This document shows, piece after piece, positions 48,215 through 57,254 of a stretch of DNA of 64,000 nucleotides. Below the pieces are notes generated by a model. The model did no database searches. It was not told where the DNA came from and worked only from the letters and a program-made list of their open reading frames with translations. Position 1 is the first letter of the stretch. Every line of letters starts with the position of its first letter. Source of the stretch: Bacteroidota bacterium. GTDB lineage: Bacteria > Bacteroidota > Bacteroidia > Sphingobacteriales > Sphingobacteriaceae. The translations under genes were made by a program, and so were the position numbers. The stretch spans positions 201,749-265,748 of the forward strand of contig JAEYZM010000008.1 in NCBI GenBank assembly GCA_023427985.1, read 5' to 3'.

Positions 48215-49063
48215 ATGGAACTCACACTTGGTTTTTCATCTTGCCCTAACGATACTTTCATTTTCGATGCACTACTCCATGGCAAGATAGACACAGAGGG
48301 TTTAACATTTAAGCCTATCATTGAAGACGTTGAAAGTCTTAATCAAAAAGCGAATCAATCGGCCTTAGACATTACTAAATTAAGTTACCATGCTTATGCA
48401 TATCTAACACATCGGTATAAATTATTAAATGCTGGAAGTGCATTGGGCTTTGGGGTTGGACCGTTGTTGATTTCAAATTCAGAATTCAGAATTCAGAATT
48501 CAGAATTGGGAGGAAATTCAGATTTGAAAGTTGGTATACCAGGTAAATTAACTACAGCGAATTTTTTGTTGAGTATCGCATACCCAAGTTTAAGGAACAA
48601 GGTCGAAATGCTGTTCTCAGAAATCGAATCTGCATTGTTAAATGGGGTGATTGATTTAGGGTTGATTATACACGAGAATCGATTTACTTATGAATCGAAA
48701 GGGCTTAAAAAAATTCGAGATTTAGGTGAATATTGGGAAGAATTATCGGGCGCAGCAATACCTTTAGGTGGTATAGTGGTGAGTAGAGCGATTGATGAAT
48801 CTATTCAAATTAAAATAGATCGAGTGTTAAGAAGAAGCATTGAATTTGCATTTGCAAATAGAAGATCATCGTACGATTTTGTTCGAGCACATTCACAAGA
48901 AATGAGTGAAGAAGTAATGTATAAACATATCGATTTATACGTGAATCAATATTCAATAGATTTAGGAGAAGAAGGTATCAAGGCAGTGCGCACTTTATTT
49001 AATAAGGCTTTAGAGCAAGGTGTAATAGAGAATTATGAATCAGATTTTTTAGTTAAGAAATAA
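48215..49063 (+). CDS. mqnD: 1,4-dihydroxy-6-naphthoate synthase (futalosine menaquinone pathway)
   Basis: 282 residues of periplasmic-binding-like fold. LGFSSCPNDTFIFDALLHGKI at the N-terminus is the MqnD signature, followed by DITKLSYHAYAYL, GSALGFGVGPLLIS and PGKLTTANFLLSI. MqnD converts cyclic de-hypoxanthine futalosine to 1,4-dihydroxy-6-naphthoate. The variable loop after GPLLIS is encoded by a heptamer repeat (AATTCAG x4), giving NSEFRIQNSE. The frame continues correctly through it and the family motifs on both sides remain. Confidence 0.92.
   Translation: MELTLGFSSCPNDTFIFDALLHGKIDTEGLTFKPIIEDVESLNQKANQSALDITKLSYHAYAYLTHRYKLLNAGSALGFGVGPLLISNSEFRIQNSELGGNSDLKVGIPGKLTTANFLLSIAYPSLRNKVEMLFSEIESALLNGVIDLGLIIHENRFTYESKGLKKIRDLGEYWEELSGAAIPLGGIVVSRAIDESIQIKIDRVLRRSIEFAFANRRSSYDFVRAHSQEMSEEVMYKHIDLYVNQYSIDLGEEGIKAVRTLFNKALEQGVIENYESDFLVKK
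48476..48503 (+). repeat. Heptanucleotide microsatellite (AATTCAG)4 inside mqnD
   Basis: Four exact tandem copies of AATTCAG, followed by AATTGGG. Seven is not a multiple of three, so the unit is read in different phases and any single-copy gain or loss would shift the frame. Confidence 0.95.
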
Positions 49064-49067
49064 TACT

Positions 49068-50033
49068 ATGATAATTATTACAGGAGCTGCAGGATTTGTT
49101 GGTAGTTGTTTGGTACGGAAGCTAAACGACGAAGGGTATACCGATTTGGTGTTGGTAGATGATTTTAATCAGGAACAGAAATTCAGGAATTTAGAGGGAA
49201 AGAAATTTAAATCTAAAGTCGATAGAAATGAATTTATGAATTGGCTTGACGCGCATCATAAATTTGTGCAATTCATTTTTCATATAGGAGCTCGAACAGA
49301 TACAACAGAGTTTAATAAAGAAATTCTTTGGAAGTTAAACACAGAATATACAAAGGATATATGGAACAGATGTGTTGATTATGGAATAGGCTTAGCCTAC
49401 GCATCATCGGCAGCAACATATGGCTTAGGGGAATATGGATATAAAGATGATCATGATGTAATAGATAAACTAATACCACTCAATCCATATGGTGAATCTA
49501 AAAACGAGTTTGATAAATGGGCATTAAAACAAGATAGAAAACCATATTTCTGGGCTGGATTTAAGTTTTTTAATGTATATGGTCCGAATGAGTATCATAA
49601 AGGTCGAATGGCATCTGTGATATTACATGCATTTCATCAGATAAATAAAACGGGTGGGATGAAGCTGTTTAAATCACACAATTCAGAATATAAAGATGGT
49701 GAGCAAATGCGAGATTTCATTTATGTGAAAGATGTAGTTGAAGTATTGTTCCACTTTATGTTGTTCAGAAAAAAGTCTGGGATATATAATTTAGGGTCTG
49801 GTAAAGCGCGCAGTTTTAATGACTTAGTAAAAGCTACATTCAACGCGATGGGTGTAAACGAAAATATAAGTTACATAGATACACCAGAAGACATAAGAGA
49901 TAAGTACCAATATTTCACTGAAGCAGATATTCAGAAATTACGTCAAGCAGGATTTTCGAAACCATTCTTTTCACTCGAAGAAGGAGTTGAAGATTATGTG
50001 AAAAATTACTTAAAAAATGATAAAATAATGTGA
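49068..50033 (+). CDS. hldD: ADP-L-glycero-D-manno-heptose 6-epimerase
   Basis: 321 residues, extended SDR. Contains IIITGAAGFVGSCLVRKLND (dinucleotide-binding), FHIGARTDTTE, ASSAATYG (catalytic Ser/Ala region), NPYGESKNEFDKW (Y-x-x-x-K) and FKFFNVYGPNEYHKGRMASV, the HldD/RfaD signature. It makes the heptose donor for the lipopolysaccharide inner core. It starts 4 nt after mqnD, so it is probably co-transcribed. Confidence 0.93.
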   Translation: MIIITGAAGFVGSCLVRKLNDEGYTDLVLVDDFNQEQKFRNLEGKKFKSKVDRNEFMNWLDAHHKFVQFIFHIGARTDTTEFNKEILWKLNTEYTKDIWNRCVDYGIGLAYASSAATYGLGEYGYKDDHDVIDKLIPLNPYGESKNEFDKWALKQDRKPYFWAGFKFFNVYGPNEYHKGRMASVILHAFHQINKTGGMKLFKSHNSEYKDGEQMRDFIYVKDVVEVLFHFMLFRKKSGIYNLGSGKARSFNDLVKATFNAMGVNENISYIDTPEDIRDKYQYFTEADIQKLRQAGFSKPFFSLEEGVEDYVKNYLKNDKIM

Positions 50034-50036
50034 TAA

Positions 50037-50081
50037 TTAATACCGAATATCCGCACTTTAAGTGCGGATATTCGGTATTAA
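50037..50081. repeat. Perfect 45-bp palindrome, left boundary of the ATPase cassette
   Basis: Two 22-bp arms beginning TTAATACCGAATATCCG around a single central T, with no mismatch. It starts 4 nt after the hldD stop, and the ATPase stop codon lies inside it. An AAATTTTTG run follows on the + strand, so it may also terminate hldD. Confidence 0.95.
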
Positions 50082-51259
50082 ATTTTTGTTATTTTAGATA
50101 ATTCTTTTGTTAAAAATTCATGTAAATTTATTACAGAAATATTTTTTCTAATTAAATATTTCATTTCATTACCGGGAGTAATGATATAATTATTTTTACA
50201 TTTTAAATCATTAATTGATTCTGTCAAACCCCTAGAAACACTAGGTGAAAGAGAGTACTTAATTTCTATAGTAGCAATTGTTTTTACTCCTTTTACCAAT
50301 ATTAAATCTACTTCAGAACCATCATAAGTTCTATAATAAAATGGTTTAATATTATTAGGTAATAACTGTAAAATTTGTTCAGTAACATAACCTTCCCATG
50401 AGTAGCCAACCAATGCATGATTATACAATTGTTTACCGCTTGTAATATCATTTAAATAGTGATAAATTCCAGAATCTCGAATATAGATTTTAGGACTCTT
50501 TACAATACGTTTTTTAACATTAGTAAAATATGGGCTCAGTCTTCTTATCATATAGGAAGCCTCTAGGTAATCGAGGTATCTCCCTATTGTAGTATGACTA
50601 ACATCTAGGCTTTTTGAAAGAGCTTCAACATTTAAAATCTGTGCATGATAATGAGCAATCATTCGCCACATTCTAAACATCAATTGAGCGGAAATACTAG
50701 TATCAAACATATTGTTTAAATCTCTTTCCACAAATGTTTTCATGAAGCCATCATGCCATACAAATACGTCTGCATCATTTCTGGCTTTCCATGCATCGGG
50801 GAAACCGCCACGTAACCAATGTTTTTTTAAAGTATTACTTTGGTTTTTTAATTCCGTTAAATTAAATGGGTGTGCTTCGATGAATATGATTCTACCTGCA
50901 AGTGTTTCTGAGCTACCTTTCACAAAATCTAAGGCTGCAGAACCAAGTAGTAGGAACCTACCTTTCTTTCTATTCTTATCGATTACTGATCTCAGAATTG
51001 GGAATAAATCGGGCATTCTTTGAACTTCATCAATTATAAAATCTTCTTTAGTACTTAAGAAAAGTAATTCAGGGTCATAAAATTTATTTCTATCGGCAGG
51101 ACTTTCTAGATCGTAGTAGTTAGTACTTCCCTTTTTTTTAAGTTTGATAATTTTTTTTGCAATGGTAGTTTTCCCGCATTGGCGTGGGCCAAGAATACCT
51201 ACAGCAGGAAATTGCTTCAAATGCTTTATTATTAAGCCTTCAATTCTTCTTTGTAACAT
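50078..51259 (-). CDS. AAA ATPase with DUF4143-like C-terminal domain
   Basis: 393 residues from the ATG at 51259; a TTG two codons upstream is less likely. Walker A GPRQCGKTT (near residue 22) and Walker B FIIDEVQRMPDLF are followed by LLGSAALDF as the sensor region. A winged-helix segment (VEALSKSLDVSHTTIGRYLDYLEAS) comes next. The C-terminal nuclease-like domain has YRTYDGSEVDLILV then IEIKYS, resembling the D..E-x-K core of the PD-(D/E)XK fold. This matches the multi-copy AAA_14/DUF4143 family of Bacteroidota and archaea, whose role is unknown. Palindromes bracket the gene. Confidence 0.88.
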   Translation of the reverse strand: MLQRRIEGLIIKHLKQFPAVGILGPRQCGKTTIAKKIIKLKKKGSTNYYDLESPADRNKFYDPELLFLSTKEDFIIDEVQRMPDLFPILRSVIDKNRKKGRFLLLGSAALDFVKGSSETLAGRIIFIEAHPFNLTELKNQSNTLKKHWLRGGFPDAWKARNDADVFVWHDGFMKTFVERDLNNMFDTSISAQLMFRMWRMIAHYHAQILNVEALSKSLDVSHTTIGRYLDYLEASYMIRRLSPYFTNVKKRIVKSPKIYIRDSGIYHYLNDITSGKQLYNHALVGYSWEGYVTEQILQLLPNNIKPFYYRTYDGSEVDLILVKGVKTIATIEIKYSLSPSVSRGLTESINDLKCKNNYIITPGNEMKYLIRKNISVINLHEFLTKELSKITKI

Positions 51260-51274
51260 ACACAAATATAAAAA

Positions 51275-51319
51275 TTAATACCGAATATCCGCACTTAGAT
51301 ATGAAATATTAGGTATTAA
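51275..51319. repeat. Degenerate copy of the 45-bp palindrome, right boundary of the ATPase cassette
   Basis: The left 22 bp are identical to the left arm at 50037. The right arm keeps the outer 8 bp (GGTATTAA) plus an inner ATATT but has diverged elsewhere. Total length is 45 bp, as for the other copy. Confidence 0.9.
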
Positions 51320-51440
51320 TTTATTTAAAATTATTTTTCCATTTAGCTAATATCATTTAGTCATATAAATTATTTTTCTGTAAATGTCCTACATAAATAA
51401 AATCAATACTTGAATACTCTTATTTGTCTTTGTCAATTAG

Positions 51441-51448
51441 TATATTTG
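51441..51448 (+). promoter_or_regulatory. -7 promoter box of pdhB
   Basis: TATATTTG, an exact TAnnTTTG match 40 nt before the pdhB ATG. A -33 TTG at the right spacing is not clear. The box lies inside the longer open frame that begins at 51410, which supports 51488 as the start codon. Confidence 0.45.
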
Positions 51449-51487
51449 CATTCGTTTAGATTTATAATTATATATAAATATCTGTAT

Positions 51488-52471
51488 ATGAGAGAAATAC
51501 AATTTAGAGAGGCTCTAAGAGAAGCAATGTCTGAGGAGATGAGAAAAGATGAAAACATCTTTTTAATGGGTGAAGAAGTTGCGGAATATAATGGAGCATA
51601 TAAAGTAAGTCAGGGTATGTTGGCCGAATTCGGTGCAAAAAGAGTAATAGATACTCCTATTTCTGAGCTCGGTTTTGCTGGTATAGGAGTTGGAGCTGCA
51701 ATGAATGGTTTAAAACCAATCATAGAATTTATGACTTTCAACTTTTCACTAGTTGCGATAGATCAAGTAATCAATTCAGCAGCAAAGATGATGTCGATGA
51801 GTGGTGGACAGTTTTCGGTGCCAATTGTTTTTCGTGGTCCAACGGGGAATGCGGGTATGTTGAGTTCGCAACATTCGCAAAACTTTGAATCTTGGTACGC
51901 TAACTGTCCAGGATTAAAAGTTGTTGTCCCTTCCAATCCGTACGATGCAAAAGGTTTGTTAAAGAGTTCTATTCTTGATCCAGATCCAGTTATTTTTATG
52001 GAATCAGAATTGATGTATGGCGATAAAGGTATTGTACCAGAAGAAGAGTATTATATTGAGATTGGTAAAGCTAAAGTAGTTCAAGAAGGATCTGACGTTA
52101 CGATTGTTACTTTTGGCAAAATGTTAAAAGTGGTAATGGCTGCAGCCGCAGAATTAGCTAAGGAAGGAGTAAGTGTTGAGGTTATCGATTTAAGATCGGT
52201 GCGTCCAATAGATTATCCAACTGTAATTGAATCTATTCGCAAAACAAATAGAATGGTGTTTGTTGAAGAATCTTGGCCATTAGGTTCAATTGCTACAGAG
52301 GTAGCATTTAAAGTTCAAAAAGATGCATTCGACTATTTAGATGCTCCGATTTTAAGAGTGATGGGTGGGGATGTACCATTGCCTTACGCACCTACATTGA
52401 TTGAAGAGTACTTACCTAATCCAACGAAGGTAATTAAAGCGGTGAAGGAAGTTATGTACGTTTCTAAATAA
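51488..52471 (+). CDS. pdhB: Pyruvate dehydrogenase E1 component, beta subunit
   Basis: 327 residues from MREIQFREALREAM; the extra 26 residues upstream are not family-like. Motifs: FLMGEEVAEYNGAYKVSQG, RVIDTPISELGFAGIGVGAAM, VPIVFRGPTGNAGML and SSQHSQNFESWY. With the alpha subunit it binds thiamine diphosphate and decarboxylates pyruvate. No alpha subunit is adjacent. A branched-chain 2-oxo acid E1 beta is the alternative, but the sequence pattern favours PDH. Confidence 0.9.
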   Translation: MREIQFREALREAMSEEMRKDENIFLMGEEVAEYNGAYKVSQGMLAEFGAKRVIDTPISELGFAGIGVGAAMNGLKPIIEFMTFNFSLVAIDQVINSAAKMMSMSGGQFSVPIVFRGPTGNAGMLSSQHSQNFESWYANCPGLKVVVPSNPYDAKGLLKSSILDPDPVIFMESELMYGDKGIVPEEEYYIEIGKAKVVQEGSDVTIVTFGKMLKVVMAAAAELAKEGVSVEVIDLRSVRPIDYPTVIESIRKTNRMVFVEESWPLGSIATEVAFKVQKDAFDYLDAPILRVMGGDVPLPYAPTLIEEYLPNPTKVIKAVKEVMYVSK

Positions 52472-52517
52472 TATAGAAGTAGCTAGAATCTAGTTCAGAT
52501 GAATTTGTTAATAATAT

Positions 52518-52552
52518 AAAAAGGAGTTGAATTAAATTTTAGCTCCTTTTTT
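52518..52552 (+). terminator. Intrinsic terminator after pdhB
   Basis: AAAAAGGAG pairs with CTCCTTTTT across a 16-nt AT-rich loop, then a T tract. The stop codon of the convergent hypothetical gene lies at its right edge. A TAGCTAGAATCTAG phrase upstream (about 52486-52500) resembles the frr-mqnD repeat. Confidence 0.75.
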
Positions 52553-53342
52553 ATTTATTCTTTTCAATGAATTTATAAAAATACGTACTTAAATTTTCTT
52601 GTCTTTTTTCTTTGGGTATTTTTTGAAATTCGTTATATAATTCTTCATCTTCATAATACATTATCTCTAAAAAATATTGATACCAAAATTTTGAAATTTT
52701 CCCGCTCTTTTTTGTATCTATTACAAATGTGCGATCTGGTATAATAATATTGTTGACATAATTATGATTTAGAGTATCAACGTCAGTCATACTTAATTTC
52801 TTCACACCATATACAATTGCACTAGTTATACCTGCTCCAACAATACCTCCTAACATACCTCCCATTAATACTGCTGCATTTGCGTCGCTACCAGCTACAA
52901 TTGGATCGTAACTTTGCAATACTATAAACCTGCTTATTAGAATAACTTGTGAAGCAGCTATGCTATACTTTTTATGCAAAAATCTATCAAATATATAAAT
53001 GTTAACTCCATCACAATATCCGAAATTGTCTTTTATCAAAGCGGATGACACGATTCTTTTTTGGCCTTCTTGAATATTTACTCCAACAATTTCATAATAT
53101 CCACCACCTAGATTGTTTATAGCATTTTCATTTCTAGTTCTTACAATAAGTTCATAATTAATACTAGGCGAATTCTTTATAAACTCATCATAATTTTTAT
53201 ATATACCTTTTTTAAACTTTTCACCAGATAAAATATCTTGTGCAAATGATAAATTAGGGTTACCAATAATAAAGATTATAAAAAAAAGATAAGTGATTGA
53301 TTTTAACCCCTCATAATTTTGTTGAAAAAATTGCTTGTGCAT
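52551..53342 (-). CDS. Secreted or membrane-associated hypothetical protein
   Basis: 263 residues. Hydrophobic N-terminus ending in SFAQD (signal peptide, about residues 1-35). A glycine-rich hydrophobic segment (VLMGGMLGGIVGAGITSAIVYGV, about 155-180) could be a membrane segment. Charged C-terminus. No family recognised. It is divergent from tex with a 39-bp gap. Confidence 0.75.
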   Translation of the reverse strand: MHKQFFQQNYEGLKSITYLFFIIFIIGNPNLSFAQDILSGEKFKKGIYKNYDEFIKNSPSINYELIVRTRNENAINNLGGGYYEIVGVNIQEGQKRIVSSALIKDNFGYCDGVNIYIFDRFLHKKYSIAASQVILISRFIVLQSYDPIVAGSDANAAVLMGGMLGGIVGAGITSAIVYGVKKLSMTDVDTLNHNYVNNIIIPDRTFVIDTKKSGKISKFWYQYFLEIMYYEDEELYNEFQKIPKEKRQENLSTYFYKFIEKNK

Positions 53343-53381
53343 ATCTAGAAATATTATTCAATTTAGTAATTATTTTTAAAG

Positions 53382-55616
53382 ATGTTGAGTTATAATAAAA
53401 TCATTGCTTCGGAACTAGGTATTCGTGAGCAACAGGTAGAAGCAACCGTTGGATTATTAGATGAAGGTGCAACTATTCCATTTATTTCTCGATACAGAAA
53501 AGAAGTAACAGGAACGCTCGATGAAGTGCAAGTTACTGCTGTGCGCGATAGAATTACGCAACTACGCGAACTCGATAAACGTAGAGATGCGATATTGAAA
53601 TCTTTGGAAGAAATGGGTAAGCTTAGTGAGGAGTTAAAAGAAAAAATTCTCGCAGCTGAAACGCTTACGGTCTTGGAAGACTTGTATTTACCATACAGAC
53701 CTAAACGTAAAACAAAAGCAAGCATTGCAAAAGAGAAAGGTCTTGAACCTTTAGCACTAGAAATATTTGAACAAGAAAATAAAAATCCATTAACACTTGC
53801 AGAAAAATTTATTGATGCAGAAAAAGGTGTCAATACTATAGAAGAAGCATTGCAGGGGGCACGTGATATCATTGCCGAAAAAATTTCGGAAGATGCCGAT
53901 GCACGTGCAAAAGTTCGTGAATTATTTTTAACGAAAGGATTGTTCAGATCGAAAGTAATTAAAGGAAAAGAAGAAGAGGGAATTAAATACAAAGATTATT
54001 ACGAATGGTCTGAACTTGTTAAAGACGCACCATCACACAGAGTCTTGGCGTTGCGAAGAGGCGAGAAAGAATTGTTTTTATCCTTAGAAATTTCACCCGA
54101 TGAAGAAGAAACAATAGACTTGTTGAATCGCATGTTTGTGAAGTCAAACAATGCATGTTCGGAAGAAGTGTTGGTAGCTCTGAAAGATGGATACAAACGA
54201 TTGCTAGCACCATCAATCGAAACGGAAACACGTGTGTTTACGAAGGCTAAAGCCGATGAGGAAGCAATAAAAGTTTTTGCTGAGAATGCACGTCAACTTT
54301 TGTTGGCAGCACCGCTCGGACAAAAGCGTACTCTTGCAATTGACCCGGGATTTAGAACGGGTTGTAAAGTGGTGTGTTTAGACGAGCAAGGAAAATTATT
54401 GGAGAATACCACCATTTATCCGCATGAACCACAGAAGAAATTATTAGAAGCGCAAGCAATCCTCAAACAGTTGGTCGATAAATACAAGATCGAATCTATT
54501 GCGATTGGTAATGGTACTGCGGGTAGAGAGACAGAAGCGATTGTGCGTGCAATGAATTTATCGAATGTATTAGTGGTGATGGTGAATGAAAGTGGTGCTT
54601 CGATTTATTCGGCTTCCGATGTTGCTCGTGAAGAGTTTCCCGATTATGATGTTACTGTAAGGGGTGCTGTTTCTATTGGTAGAAGATTGATGGATCCATT
54701 GGCGGAATTGGTGAAGATTGATCCTAAGTCAATTGGAGTTGGACAGTATCAGCACGATGTGGATCAAAATAAATTACAAAAATCTTTGGACGATGTAGTG
54801 AGTAGTTCGGTAAACGCAGTGGGTGTTGAGTTGAATACTGCATCGAAACAATTATTATCTTATGTGTCGGGATTAGGCCCTGTACTAGCGCAGAACATCA
54901 TCGATTATAGAAATACAAACGGTGCTTTCAAATCGAGATTGGATTTGAAAAAAGTAACACGTTTAGGCGACAAAGCATTTGAACAAGCAGCAGGATTTTT
55001 GAGAATCAGAAATGCTGAACATCCTCTAGATGCAAGTGCTGTCCATCCGGAACGATATGCATTGGTGGAACAAATGGCAAAAGATTTAAATTGTTCAGTT
55101 AAAGATTTAATGACGAGCGATGAGCTTCGTAAGAAATTAGATTTGAACAAATATGTTTCTGATCAAGTGGGCTTACCAACATTGAAAGACATTATGAACG
55201 AATTGTCGAAACCAGGTAGAGATCCACGTGAACAATTCGAGATTATTCAATTTACCGATGGTGTAAACAGTATTGAAGATTTAAGAATAGGCATGCAATT
55301 GACAGGTGTTGTGACTAATCTAACTAAGTTCGGAGCCTTTGTAGATATTGGTGTTCATCAAGATGGTTTAGTACACGTATCGCACATCTCCAACACATTT
55401 ATTGATGACCCAGCAAAAGTTTTAAAGGTTCAACAAAAAGTACAAGTTACAGTATTGGAAGTGGACATAGCACGCAAAAGAATTTCATTATCAATGAAAG
55501 GAGAATCGGCACCTAAACCCAAATCCCAGCAAAGAAAAGAAGGTCAAGCACCAAAGACTGAGGAGCAAAGTATGAAAGAAAAATTGGCGATGCTAGCTTC
55601 GAAGTTTGGGAAATAG
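53382..55616 (+). CDS. tex: Tex family RNA-binding transcription accessory protein
   Basis: 744 residues. Tex N-terminal domain (IIASELGIREQQVEATVGLLDEGATIPFISRYRKE), a central YqgF-like RNase H fold (LAIDPGFRTGCKVVCLD), helix-hairpin-helix (SYVSGLGPVLAQNIIDYR), and a C-terminal S1 domain (GMQLTGVVTNLTKFGAFVDIGVHQDGLVHVSHIS). Tex binds RNA and affects transcription. The Lys/Glu-rich C-terminal tail is usual. Confidence 0.95.
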   Translation: MLSYNKIIASELGIREQQVEATVGLLDEGATIPFISRYRKEVTGTLDEVQVTAVRDRITQLRELDKRRDAILKSLEEMGKLSEELKEKILAAETLTVLEDLYLPYRPKRKTKASIAKEKGLEPLALEIFEQENKNPLTLAEKFIDAEKGVNTIEEALQGARDIIAEKISEDADARAKVRELFLTKGLFRSKVIKGKEEEGIKYKDYYEWSELVKDAPSHRVLALRRGEKELFLSLEISPDEEETIDLLNRMFVKSNNACSEEVLVALKDGYKRLLAPSIETETRVFTKAKADEEAIKVFAENARQLLLAAPLGQKRTLAIDPGFRTGCKVVCLDEQGKLLENTTIYPHEPQKKLLEAQAILKQLVDKYKIESIAIGNGTAGRETEAIVRAMNLSNVLVVMVNESGASIYSASDVAREEFPDYDVTVRGAVSIGRRLMDPLAELVKIDPKSIGVGQYQHDVDQNKLQKSLDDVVSSSVNAVGVELNTASKQLLSYVSGLGPVLAQNIIDYRNTNGAFKSRLDLKKVTRLGDKAFEQAAGFLRIRNAEHPLDASAVHPERYALVEQMAKDLNCSVKDLMTSDELRKKLDLNKYVSDQVGLPTLKDIMNELSKPGRDPREQFEIIQFTDGVNSIEDLRIGMQLTGVVTNLTKFGAFVDIGVHQDGLVHVSHISNTFIDDPAKVLKVQQKVQVTVLEVDIARKRISLSMKGESAPKPKSQQRKEGQAPKTEEQSMKEKLAMLASKFGK

Positions 55617-55665
55617 TTTTGATTTAATTACATTACATAAGACTAGTATGAATTAATTTTCCTAA

Positions 55666-56457
55666 ATGACTAAAATATTTTATTTAATAATTTTTGTATG
55701 GAGTATGATTTGTTCTATTAGTAATTGTCAAGCACAACTAATAGATACAATATCATATCCTCTTAAATCTATACGAATATACTGTCAAAGTAACCCCGAT
55801 ACTGTAGTAGAAGAAATTAGCTTTTTATATGATAGTAAGAAACGACTTAGTAAAGAATACAAGAAGCGTATACTGCAAGATACAACCTATATAAGCTCCG
55901 TTTTATATAATTATAACGATAAGAATTTATTGATTTCCGAAGAACAATACTCTGATACTTCTAAACTTGATAGGGTAAAAGTATTCGAGTATGATAAGAA
56001 TGGAAGGCTTATATACGAAGCGTATGATTTGGGTGTAAGAGGAAAGTATATGGAATCAGCTTATACGTATGATATTTATGGCAAATTAATAAATAGTACT
56101 TTAAAAGTTAATTACAATAACTATGTATATAATTATATTTATGATAGTCTTGATAATAAAATCAAAACGTATGAAAATGGAAATCATAAATATTCATACG
56201 TTTATGACAATAAAAAATTAATTAAAGAAATTCTTCATACATCGAACAAGTATACAAGCGGGAAGCCAAATCAGTTAGAAACCATTTATATTTATAATTC
56301 CCAAGGTCAATTAATTCAAAAGCAAAAAGAAAATAAAATACTCCAAAGATATGAGTATGAAAACAATCGGCTAGTGACTAGTTGGGAATATAAGGTTAAT
56401 GACTTTCCTTGTCGAAATTCTTGTTGTGATAATTTTATTTATAGATATGAATATTAA
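55666..56457 (+). CDS. Secreted YD-repeat-like protein
   Basis: 263 residues. Signal peptide at about 1-24 (MTKIFYLIIFVWSMICSISNCQAQ). The mature part has about eight 20-30-residue units with (Y/F)xYDxxxRL-type cores, including LYDSKKRL, FEYDKNGRL, YTYDIYGKL, YIYNSQGQL and YEYENNRL. This is the Rhs/YD-type beta-strand repeat seen in short Bacteroidota surface proteins. It is not a full Rhs toxin and lacks a core-cap domain. A CxxxCC motif near the C-terminus (CRNSCCDNF) may form disulfides. Its end overlaps the convergent methyltransferase by 4 nt. Confidence 0.75.
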   Translation: MTKIFYLIIFVWSMICSISNCQAQLIDTISYPLKSIRIYCQSNPDTVVEEISFLYDSKKRLSKEYKKRILQDTTYISSVLYNYNDKNLLISEEQYSDTSKLDRVKVFEYDKNGRLIYEAYDLGVRGKYMESAYTYDIYGKLINSTLKVNYNNYVYNYIYDSLDNKIKTYENGNHKYSYVYDNKKLIKEILHTSNKYTSGKPNQLETIYIYNSQGQLIQKQKENKILQRYEYENNRLVTSWEYKVNDFPCRNSCCDNFIYRYEY

Positions 56458-57254
56458 TGTCTTTGCAAGATCCACAGATCTTGATTTAATCCCCATTTTT
56501 CAATTTTGCCAGGTGTAAATTCTATTACTTTAAATTTATTTTGAATTAGATTTTGAAAATATTTTGGAGGTTGAAAAGCGGTATATACTCTATGTCCTTC
56601 TTTAACATTACCACGTATTACCAATTTGTTGTTATCAAATTGTTTAATCTCCTCTTGTGTCATTATTTTTTTGAAAACATCACCATGTGTTGTAGTGTAA
56701 AACAAGGCACCAGGTTTTAATACTCTATATATTTCATTGATCCAATTGGTGTGACTTTCATCTGAAAGATGGGTGAAAATGGAAATACTATAAACTATAT
56801 CAAAAAAATTAGAATCGAATTTTAGTGGAGGATTTAATTCGTTAATTTCAAAGTGTACATTCTTAATGTTTTTCTTGCACCATTCAATAGAACTTTTATT
56901 GTAATCGGTGCCAAAAAATTTATTAGAAGAATCTAATATATCTGGTAAATGTCTAAGTATTCTTGCTGGCCCACAACCCCAATCCAATATATTTTTGTTT
57001 TTTAAAGATTCATATTTGCTTAATGTATTAATTACATCATTTGCACTTGATAAACCACCATAATAATAATTTTGATAATCTAGTTTATATGATTCGAACA
57101 TTAAATAATCTGGTGGTAAACTTACATTTGGGTTTTCTTTTACAAATTGTTTATTGCTATTATATTTTTTAATTTTTTGAAATATAAATTTTATTTCATC
57201 AAGACGATGCATTAATCTTAATGCTCGTGCTGATTTCAGAATATTAGCTTTCAT
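56454..57254 (-). CDS. Class I SAM-dependent methyltransferase
   Basis: 266 residues. Motif I ILDWGCGPARILRHL (about residue 100), acidic motif II GTDYN, and IVYSISIFTHLSDESHTNWINEIYRVLKPGALFYTTTHG as motifs IV-VI. It resembles UbiE/Methyltransf_25-type enzymes in surface-glycan loci. The substrate is unknown. Its ATG overlaps the SPOR gene stop as ATGA, indicating coupling. Confidence 0.85.
   Translation of the reverse strand: MKANILKSARALRLMHRLDEIKFIFQKIKKYNSNKQFVKENPNVSLPPDYLMFESYKLDYQNYYYGGLSSANDVINTLSKYESLKNKNILDWGCGPARILRHLPDILDSSNKFFGTDYNKSSIEWCKKNIKNVHFEINELNPPLKFDSNFFDIVYSISIFTHLSDESHTNWINEIYRVLKPGALFYTTTHGDVFKKIMTQEEIKQFDNNKLVIRGNVKEGHRVYTAFQPPKYFQNLIQNKFKVIEFTPGKIEKWGLNQDLWILQRH

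Noticed and set aside
50037..51319. Classical insertion sequence around the AAA ATPase
   Set aside because: No transposase or integrase gene and no visible target-site duplication; kept only as a possible passive cassette.
51410..51487. Upstream start for pdhB adding 26 residues
   Set aside because: The extra residues are not E1-beta-like and the TAnnTTTG box lies inside them.
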